A DNA stretch of 64,000 nucleotides, taken from positions 83,060 to 147,059 of the forward strand of contig NZ_QVLR01000041.1 of NCBI RefSeq assembly GCF_014822185.1, given 5' to 3'. Below the pieces are notes generated by a model. The model was not told the origin of the DNA. It searched no databases and saw only the letters and a list, made by a program, of their open reading frames with translations. This DNA is from Azoarcus sp. Aa7. Lineage in GTDB: Bacteria > Pseudomonadota > Gammaproteobacteria > Burkholderiales > Rhodocyclaceae. This document shows, piece after piece, positions 55,732-64,000 of the stretch. The position numbers and the translations under genes were made by a program. Each line of letters starts with the position of its first letter. The stretch's first letter is position 1.

Positions 55732-55874
55732 GGCAATCTCCGATAGCGAGGACAGCGCTGCTTTGGCTAGGGCGAGAATACTTTTTAGGGGACGAGCACG
55801 TCTCGGGATGTTGACCGCGTTATATGCGAGGACATCGTTTCCCTACCCCCTGTTAAGCGTTCTATGCCAACGCG

Positions 55875-58412
<2,538 letters not shown>

Positions 58413-58512
58413 CGAGCCGGCTACAAACTCCCTGTCGGATCATTGCCATCGCCCCTGGATCCGATGGAGTTGTAGCTTACCCCGCCCATGCTGTCCCGCG
58501 CATGACGCTTCA

Positions 58513-58528
58513 ATTACAACTCTGTAAT
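58513..58528. promoter_or_regulatory. response-regulator box 5
   Basis: ATTACAACTCTGTAAT fits the box consensus with a clean inverted repeat (ATTACA/TGTAAT). It lies 101 bases upstream of the copper ATPase start. Confidence 0.65.
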
Positions 58529-58962
58529 CCTGCAACCATACAGCGCGGAGAAGCCGCGCTTTGGTTCGCGAACGACGAGGCCTTCAGACGCTAATGCACC
58601 GTTGCGCGTGGATCAGTGTCGCAAATTACAATTAGATAACTGCGATGTAATGCTGTCTTCATTGCCGCGTTAAGATCCGACTCCTACAATTTGAGCCGTT
58701 GCATGACTGTTTCCCGCGTTGGCCGAAGCGCGGTGCGGCAAGCCTAAAAATCGCTTGCCATATGAATGTCGATTTCCCGAGTGGATTATCCAGATTCTAC
58801 CGCCCGCCACCCGCCGGCGAGGACGAGCAAAGGGTCAATTGCAGCGAGCAACTCCAAGACCTGCGCTGGCGTGAGAAGAAATCCGCATCCGCCGAAACGC
58901 GCTTCGCAAACTTCGTGACTGGCTGTGGTGCGTCGGAAAAAAGTACCGATAAGAGGTGTTCG
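58529..58962. other. intergenic region between copper ATPase and small Cys-rich gene
   Basis: No reliable gene in 434 bases. ATTACA (58625-58630) and TGTAAT (58646-58651) form an inverted pair with a longer spacer than the regular boxes and could be a degenerate second site. Confidence 0.4.
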
Positions 58963-59208
58963 ATGGAATCAAAATCGTCAGTGACCCACGGTCACCTTTG
59001 CGTCTGCCGTCTGCTCGCCGCTGCCGTCGGCTTACCCCCCGGCGCGGTGAACTACCGCTTCTGCTCCCGCGTGCTTCAGAAGCGCTGGATCGTCGATTGC
59101 GACCATGGCATGTGCAACAAGCCCGCGACGCACGACACCAGCGGAAAATGGCACGACGTTGGGCCGATCGACCCCGCAATCAAGGCAGTCCTCGTTCACG
59201 AGGAGTAG
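58963..59208 (+). CDS. small Cys-rich hypothetical protein
   Basis: The 81-residue frame begins MESKSSVTHGHLCVCRLLAA and contains FCSRVLQKRW and CDHGMCNKPATHDTSG. AAGAGG lies six bases before the ATG, a well-placed ribosome site. No family recognised. The Cys/His spacing could bind a metal. Confidence 0.45.
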   Translation: MESKSSVTHGHLCVCRLLAAAVGLPPGAVNYRFCSRVLQKRWIVDCDHGMCNKPATHDTSGKWHDVGPIDPAIKAVLVHEE

Positions 59209-59644
59209 CGGGCGCCTCACTGCCATTTGAGAGATAACGCATGGCCGCATGTGCATCACTCCATCGCATGTGCATACGGCGTGGAGGGGAAATCGCGGCA
59301 CATTGGTCTTCGCGTCCTGGTCTTTGATTGCGGCGGTGTTCTACCCGCCTTTGTCGTGCTTACGACTGCTTCTATATGCTAGTTGTAATTCAGCCATTCC
59401 AACCGTACATGCCGCGGACATTTTCGCAAGCTTGTGTAATTGATGGCGCGGAGCTGACGGAAACGTAACCTTGTCGTCACTCCACCGTCAGCTCGACCGT
59501 TTCATGATGTAGTCACATAGAAGAGTCCGTTCAGGACGGCCTTTGCCCACGCGCAAGAACGACAGCTTCGCTTGGCAGGTGGGCATGTTTCGCGAACAGC
59601 CAACCGTAGAGTGGTTCGCTGCGTAGTGCACGGGAGATGAGACG
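59209..59644. other. intergenic region upstream of the Rieske gene
   Basis: 436 bases without a convincing gene. It must contain the promoter for the Rieske/cytochrome pair. No response-regulator box of the recurring type was found. Confidence 0.4.
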
Positions 59645-60250
59645 ATGCGATCAGAGCACGACACTGACACGCCCCCCGACCCACAGCGCCGCCGCTTACT
59701 GGTCGCCACTTCGGCAGCGGGAGGTGCCGCGGTGGCGGCGGGTGCGGTTCCATTCATCGTCAGTCTGACGCCGAGCGACCGAGCGCGGGCCCTCGGCGCG
59801 CCCGTGGAAGCGAACATCGCGAAACTTGGCGACGGCGAGATGACCACCGTCGAATGGCGCGGCCAGCCGATATGGATTTTGCGGCGCACGCCCGACATGA
59901 TCGAAGGGCTCGAACGTATCTATGAGTTATTGCTCGACCCCGCCTCGCAGCGGCTGCAACAGCCACCCTATTGCCAGAACGCGACGCGCTCGATCAAGCC
60001 CGACGTTTTCGTCGCCATCGGCCTTTGTACGCACCTGGGCTGCGTTCCAACCTTCCGCCCGGAATTATCGCCGCGAGACCTCGGTCAGCCCTGGCCCGGC
60101 GGGTATTACTGTCCTTGCCACGGCTCCAAGTTCGATCTCGCGGGCCGGGTCTTCAAGCATGTGCCGGCCCCATCGAACTTGGTCATCCCGAAGCACAAGT
60201 ACCTGTCCGATACGCGATTGCTGATCGGCCAAGACGATTCGGGCGCATGA
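59645..60250 (+). CDS. Rieske iron-sulfur protein (PetA-like), solitary
   Basis: This 201-residue protein has a Tat-like N-terminus (QRRRLLVATSAAGGAAVAAG) serving as membrane anchor and a Rieske domain with both cluster-binding boxes, CTHLGC and CPCHGS. Insert and length match ubiquinol-cytochrome c reductase iron-sulfur subunits. No cytochrome b or c1 gene accompanies it, unlike a normal petABC operon. The adjacent gene on the same strand encodes an outer-membrane cytochrome-porin. An electron-transfer role outside the standard bc1 complex is possible. Confidence 0.9.
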   Translation: MRSEHDTDTPPDPQRRRLLVATSAAGGAAVAAGAVPFIVSLTPSDRARALGAPVEANIAKLGDGEMTTVEWRGQPIWILRRTPDMIEGLERIYELLLDPASQRLQQPPYCQNATRSIKPDVFVAIGLCTHLGCVPTFRPELSPRDLGQPWPGGYYCPCHGSKFDLAGRVFKHVPAPSNLVIPKHKYLSDTRLLIGQDDSGA

Positions 60251-60404
60251 CCGCAGACACACATGGGATCGATGGGCGCGCTCGCCCATCCTTGGCACGG
60301 GAGGCAGGGCATCAACACGGGCGATCGCACCGAGGGGGTGTCGTAATCGAATCCGCTGGCCCGAGCAATACCGCTCACTACTCGCAAGAAAAAGAGGGGG
60401 AATC

Positions 60405-61769
60405 GTGAACAAGTCAAGAACCGCAAGCCTTATTCAGGCCATGATGCAGGCGGCAGCCGCGGCGCTGTTGTTCCTGCTGTTGAGCGCCCCGGCACAGGCG
60501 GTGCCGAGCTTCGGGCGCCAGACTGGACAGCCATGCGCGTCGTGCCATACTGTCTTCCCCGAGCTTACGGCGTTCGGTCGGCAGTTCAAGCTGCGCGGCT
60601 ACAGCCTGGGTAACCAGCTCGACGACAACAATTTCCCGTTCAACCTGCCGCTGTCGGGCTCGCTGATTGGCTCGCACAGCTCGATCCGCGACTCCCGCGC
60701 GTCCGATCCGTCGGAGGACTTCCCACGCGCCGGCGAGACGATCCTGCAGACGGCGGCGGTCTACTACGCCGGCAAGATCACCGACTCGACCGGAGCCTTC
60801 GTCCAGTACGGCTACGACGGTATCGAGCGGCGCTGGGCGATCGAGATGGCCGATATCCGCTATGCGAGCAGCACAATGCTGAGGAACAAGGAGCTGCTCT
60901 TCGGCGTGACGCTCAACAACTCACCCGGCGTACAGGACGTCTGGAACAGCGCCCCGATGTGGTCTTTCCCTCATCTCGAGGACGCCGGAATCATGCCGGA
61001 GGTCGCACCGGCGCTCGACATGGCCCTCGCCGGCCAAGCGGCCGGGCTGGGGCTGTATGGCTTCTGGGACAACATCCTGTACGGCGAAATTGGCGTCTAT
61101 CGCACGGCCAGGAAGGGGGTGCTGCGTCCATTCAGCGCGGGCGTGCCGACCGAAACGGTGGTCGACGGCCATGCCCCATACTGGCATCTGATGTTCAACC
61201 GTGAAATGGGCAATCAGAGCTTTGCCGCCGGCATCAAGGGAATCATTGTGAACATCTTCCCTGATGAAGATGAGCCAAGCGGCCCGACCGATCGCTTTCG
61301 CGACGTGGCCCTGGAAGCCCAGTACCAGTATATTGGCGCCGTTCACACGTTCACCGCCGACGCCACGTGGATGCGCGAGACGCGCGATTGGGACGCAAGC
61401 TTCCCGATGGGCATGGCCTCCAACGCATCCGACAAGCTGCGGACCTTCAAGGCCAATGTTCATTACTACTGGCAGCGCCGCGTCGGTCTCGGCGTGGGCT
61501 ACTTCGACACGCAGGGCGACCGCGACATGCTGAAGTACGGCATGGCCGACGGCCCGAGCGCCATGGGCAGCGCGAGCGGCAGTCCTGACAACCGCGGCTG
61601 GATCGCGGAACTCAACTACCTGCCGCTCAAGGACACACAGAACCTGAAGCTCGGGCTGCGATACACCGCGTACTCGCGCTTCAACGGTGCCCGCAACAAC
61701 TACAACGGCTTCGGCCGCGACGCATCGGACAACAACCTGCTCTTCGGCTACGTCTGGTTCATTTTCTGA
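60405..61769 (+). CDS. Cyc2-like fused monohaem cytochrome c / outer-membrane porin
   Basis: This 454-residue protein has a signal peptide (about 1-32) and a single haem c site, C44-x2-C47-H48, in the context PSFGRQTGQPCASCHTVFPE. About 390 residues of barrel-like alternating strands follow, ending in the outer-membrane signature FGYVWFIF. A short cytochrome domain fused to a porin is the architecture of Cyc2, the outer-membrane Fe(II) oxidase, and the FGRQTG..C..CH..FP.L..FGR pattern matches what I recall of that family. It follows the Rieske gene by 154 bases. Its electron donor is not determined. Confidence 0.75.
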   Translation: MNKSRTASLIQAMMQAAAAALLFLLLSAPAQAVPSFGRQTGQPCASCHTVFPELTAFGRQFKLRGYSLGNQLDDNNFPFNLPLSGSLIGSHSSIRDSRASDPSEDFPRAGETILQTAAVYYAGKITDSTGAFVQYGYDGIERRWAIEMADIRYASSTMLRNKELLFGVTLNNSPGVQDVWNSAPMWSFPHLEDAGIMPEVAPALDMALAGQAAGLGLYGFWDNILYGEIGVYRTARKGVLRPFSAGVPTETVVDGHAPYWHLMFNREMGNQSFAAGIKGIIVNIFPDEDEPSGPTDRFRDVALEAQYQYIGAVHTFTADATWMRETRDWDASFPMGMASNASDKLRTFKANVHYYWQRRVGLGVGYFDTQGDRDMLKYGMADGPSAMGSASGSPDNRGWIAELNYLPLKDTQNLKLGLRYTAYSRFNGARNNYNGFGRDASDNNLLFGYVWFIF

Positions 61770-61821
61770 TTGAGACAAGGTGGGGGGGCGATGAAGCATT
61801 TCGACCAACTTGCGCAGCCCC

Positions 61822-62635
61822 CTACTCGAATTGCCGCCGGATGCGCCAGACGCCGACGCAGAATACCGCCCCGCCCAGAAGCAGGGTCCGAGGCACGGTG
61901 GCGATGAAGTGCTCCAGTCGCGACGACGTGAAGCCGGACAACGCCGTCAGCGCAAAGAACAGCGTCAGGCTACCCTTGATCAGCACGTGAAAGACGGGCC
62001 CGAGGACGGCGAAGACGCTCATCATCGACCCGGCCAGAACGACGAGCGTCATCGCGAGCACCTTGGGCACCAGGATCTGCAGCGGCGTGAGCGGCGAAAC
62101 CAGCAGCAGCTGCTCGATGGTCCCGCGTTCCTTCTCGCGCGCAACCGTCCCGCACGACAGCAGAAGCATCGCCATCATCAGCAGTTCGGCGATGGGAAAA
62201 ACCAGAGTTTTGATTCGGGTTGAACCAGGCACACTGCTCCTCACGAATGACCGGCAGCGTCTCAAGGGTCCCCGCGCCCAGACAAGCGAGCGCGAGTGCC
62301 GTTCCGAACTGGCCTGTTATATGCACTGCATAGGCCGCAGAAAGCAGGACGAGCGACGAATTGGTGGTATCCGCAGTATCCGCCTATGGATGTACGGCGG
62401 CCGGCTTGCCGCGCAGCAGCGACTTCTCGAAGTCGGTTGGAACGTCCATCGTGATCATCATATCGCCGCAGTCTAGGAGCCGGATGCCAGTTCCGAGTTT
62501 TCCGTCCGTGCCGTGCAGCAGGTAATAAGGCGCGGTGAACCGGCTCAACAACTCGCGCGAGGCCGCGCTCTTGTCGCCCTCGAGCACATACATGATCGCG
62601 TTCCGGAGTTCGAATCCGACACCCCCACCACCCAT
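61822..62635 (-). pseudogene. ABC-2-type transporter permease, decayed
   Basis: Fragments of one permease run along the minus strand. They are NAIMYVLEGDKSAASRELLS and DFEKSLLRGKPAAVHP, then a TAG (62384-62386), then ETLPVIREEQCAWFNPNQNS in the same frame. A frameshift near 62,215 follows, then AREKERGTIEQLLLVSPLTP and LGPVFHVLIKGSLTLFFALT. The tail after FIATVPR appears internally deleted. The N-terminal membrane part is missing. At least three lesions make it non-functional. Confidence 0.82.
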
Positions 62636-62831
62636 GCACTTCGGCTACGTGAGGTGGAAGTCGACAAGCCCGACTGAATTCGCTGCGCAGGCCCACGTGG
62701 CCACCACGCCGGGGCTCGGTCGGAAAACGGTTGCGCTGCAAGCATAGGTGACTGTGACGCGGCACGTTTTCTAGTCGCGCCTCACTTTCGAGATGCCGCG
62801 CCTTAAACGTGATCGCGTCTCACGCCCTCAC

Positions 62832-63137
62832 TTACTGCTTCGACAGGCTGTTAATGATGCCCTTTTGGATTTCTACTCCAGTTGACCACCAAGCGGACCA
62901 CAGAGACATGCCGATTCCGCTGCTCTCCGCAATGTATTTCGACAGGCCGTTGTCAAGGAATAATTCACGACCGGCTTCCGCGAGAGCAAGCGCACCATTC
63001 GTGGCATCCGTGCTCAAGTCAGCGAATCCCTTGCAGCATTTCAAACCAAGATCACAACAGGAGCGCGACAGATCGAGCTGTGCCTGGTAGGTTTCCCGCA
63101 AGTGATTCGTATGCGCTTGCAAATCCTTGTCGTTCAC
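62832..63137 (-). CDS. phasin-like small protein
   Basis: The 101-residue protein consists of amphipathic helices (LRETYQAQLDLSRSCCDLGL, LALAEAGRELFLDNGLSKYI) and has a TGVEIQKGIINSLSK tail. Size and composition resemble phasin-family granule or stress proteins, but the match is not firm. GGAGGA is present just upstream on the minus strand. It stands alone between the ABC permease remnant and a His-rich protein gene. Confidence 0.55.
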   Translation of the reverse strand: MNDKDLQAHTNHLRETYQAQLDLSRSCCDLGLKCCKGFADLSTDATNGALALAEAGRELFLDNGLSKYIAESSGIGMSLWSAWWSTGVEIQKGIINSLSKQ

Positions 63138-63335
63138 TTTGTCCTCCTATCGCTATTTAACGTCATGAAGACTCAACGCGCCGCCGTCCTCAACCTGATC
63201 GTCTAGGCAGTCACAGGCAAAGTGAGGGCCAAGTGCAGTGTGACGCTTCAGTGTTCGAGTGTTCGGGGTGCGTTGCACTCGTCAACTGCCCCCTCTGGGT
63301 AATGACGTCCCGTGCAAATTGATTGGGGGCACACC

Positions 63336-63617
63336 CTACTTCATATCACGCATATGATCGTGCTGCTTCGTCTGTTGGCTTCGTGGCGTTGTGGACTTGT
63401 CGGACACTGGATCTGCCGGCGTATTGGCTGTAACCCCCAGTCGCTCAGCTGCATGGTCATGCCGCGTCTTCGGTTGCGGAGCCTGGTTCTCGACGCTTTC
63501 GCTTTTCGTCTGTTCAGCCGCAACGTTGGGCTGCGGATCCACGGAATGCTCTGCACCAATGGCCATCGTTGCGGTAGCAGCAAGTAAGCTGGAGAACAAT
63601 AAAGTCTTGAAGGTCAT
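63336..63617 (-). CDS. small secreted His-containing protein
   Basis: The 93-residue protein has a signal peptide (LLFSSLLAATATMAIGA) and a hydrophilic mature part with RHDHAAERLGV and a KQHDHMRDMK end. GGGGG precedes the ATG. It resembles the protein at 52318-52563 in size, composition and terminal His clusters. A response-regulator-type box lies 118 bases upstream. It may be a periplasmic metal-buffering protein. Confidence 0.65.
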   Translation of the reverse strand: MTFKTLLFSSLLAATATMAIGAEHSVDPQPNVAAEQTKSESVENQAPQPKTRHDHAAERLGVTANTPADPVSDKSTTPRSQQTKQHDHMRDMK

Positions 63618-63734
63618 GCCACCCCCCTGAGGGACAAGTCAATCCTGTGACATGAGGCGTCTACCGCGCTCCTGCCACGCCGGTTTCGAGAACACAGACT
63701 ACCCGCCGCCACCTGTCATGAACATGGCGAGCGG

Positions 63735-63750
63735 ATTACATATGCGTTAT
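63735..63750. promoter_or_regulatory. response-regulator box 6 (weak)
   Basis: ATTACATATGCGTTAT resembles the other boxes (ATTAC at the left, CGTNAT at the right) and lies 118 bases upstream of the His-containing protein gene. Confidence 0.45.
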
Positions 63751-63780
63751 TAATTCAGCCTGCTTCGCACGCAATCCTGC

Positions 63781-63882
63781 TCACTTAATCGCGAACCTTG
63801 CCGTCGCAGGCGATTTGCCAGGCAGCGTAACCACTGCGACCGCCTTGGTCCCGGAAGCCAGTTTGTAAGCCCCGGCGGATTC
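63781..63882 (-). pseudogene. 3' remnant of a periplasmic His-rich protein gene
   Basis: The last 33 codons read ESAGAYKLASGTKAVAVVTL and PGKSPATARFAIK, closely matching the end of the protein at 44367-44753 (ESKGSFKVGAGTKLVAVVTL). Homology stops at 63882, where sequence upstream of an IS30-like transposase begins, so the gene was cut by that insertion. Confidence 0.75.
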
Positions 63883-63969
63883 ACAAAGTAAGCGCAACGC
63901 CGCACGAAATAGGAGGGCGAGCTGAGATACTCCTTGCATCCAATTCCCGCCAAGAAAAAGGATGCAACG

Positions 63970-64000
63970 ATGCATAAGTACCACCAGCTCACCCAAGAAG
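63970..64000 (+). CDS. IS30-family transposase, N-terminal end only (cut by window edge)
   Basis: The first codons read MHKYHQLTQE, the typical opening of IS30 transposases (xxYxQLTxEER). AAGGATG lies upstream. The IS end is probably near 63,883, where the adjacent gene remnant stops. Confidence 0.6.
   Translation, partial: MHKYHQLTQE

Overview
The window reads as high-GC betaproteobacterial DNA, possibly Rhodocyclales or Burkholderiales. That guess rests on gene content and on general resemblance of the metal genes to those of Cupriavidus-type bacteria; no rRNA or other marker gene is present to fix the genus. It falls into two parts that meet at about 9.18 kb.

Bases 1-9,150 look like chromosomal backbone and hold a catabolic cluster that closely resembles the actinobacterial igr set for steroid side-chain removal. 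It contains two acyl-CoA dehydrogenases (one cut by the left edge), a single-domain MaoC hydratase, a MaoC/DUF35 fusion, an Ltp2-like thiolase-fold aldolase, an SDR, an enoyl-CoA hydratase, a FadD3-like acyl-CoA ligase and a KstD-like flavin dehydrogenase. Next come a minus-strand terminator (9141-9164) and a 17-base sequence (9176-9192) matching the 3' end of a tRNA-Ser whose remaining body is absent. I read this as the attachment site of an integrated element.

From about 9.2 kb to the right edge everything is accessory. The 9.4-20.2 kb part carries hipBA, a Fic protein with an unusual active-site motif and an operator-like repeat array, a lone XRE regulator with a perfect operator palindrome, a HAD-type protein, a KfrA-like coiled-coil protein divergent from a tyrosine recombinase, and an AAA+ ATPase/subtilase pair that looks like a defence or stress module. 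A complete IS66-family element (20476-23533) with matching inverted ends and an 8-bp target duplication follows. Then come a TonB-dependent receptor and a divergent NarL-type two-component pair.

From 28.6 kb onward the island is a metal-resistance array. It holds a PbrR/CadR regulator with a CadA/PbrA-type ATPase; merR-ynfA divergent from merT-merP and a small Cys-rich protein, with no merA; a CopR/CzcR-like two-component system; a czc/cus-type tripartite RND operon; duplicated lipoprotein and ankyrin genes; three copK and two czcE paralogues; a membrane/methyltransferase/HD-GYP operon; a copper-type P1B ATPase; and a Rieske protein next to a Cyc2-like cytochrome-porin. A near-palindromic box (ATTAC-N6-GTAAT type) recurs at six places, usually 90-145 bp upstream of metal genes, and probably marks the regulon of the response regulator at 36430-37116. 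The array also shows decay: an amber codon in a Met-rich protein gene, a truncated disulfide-relay operon, frameshifted ankyrin copies, a broken ABC permease, and an IS30-like transposase at the right edge that interrupts a metal-protein gene.
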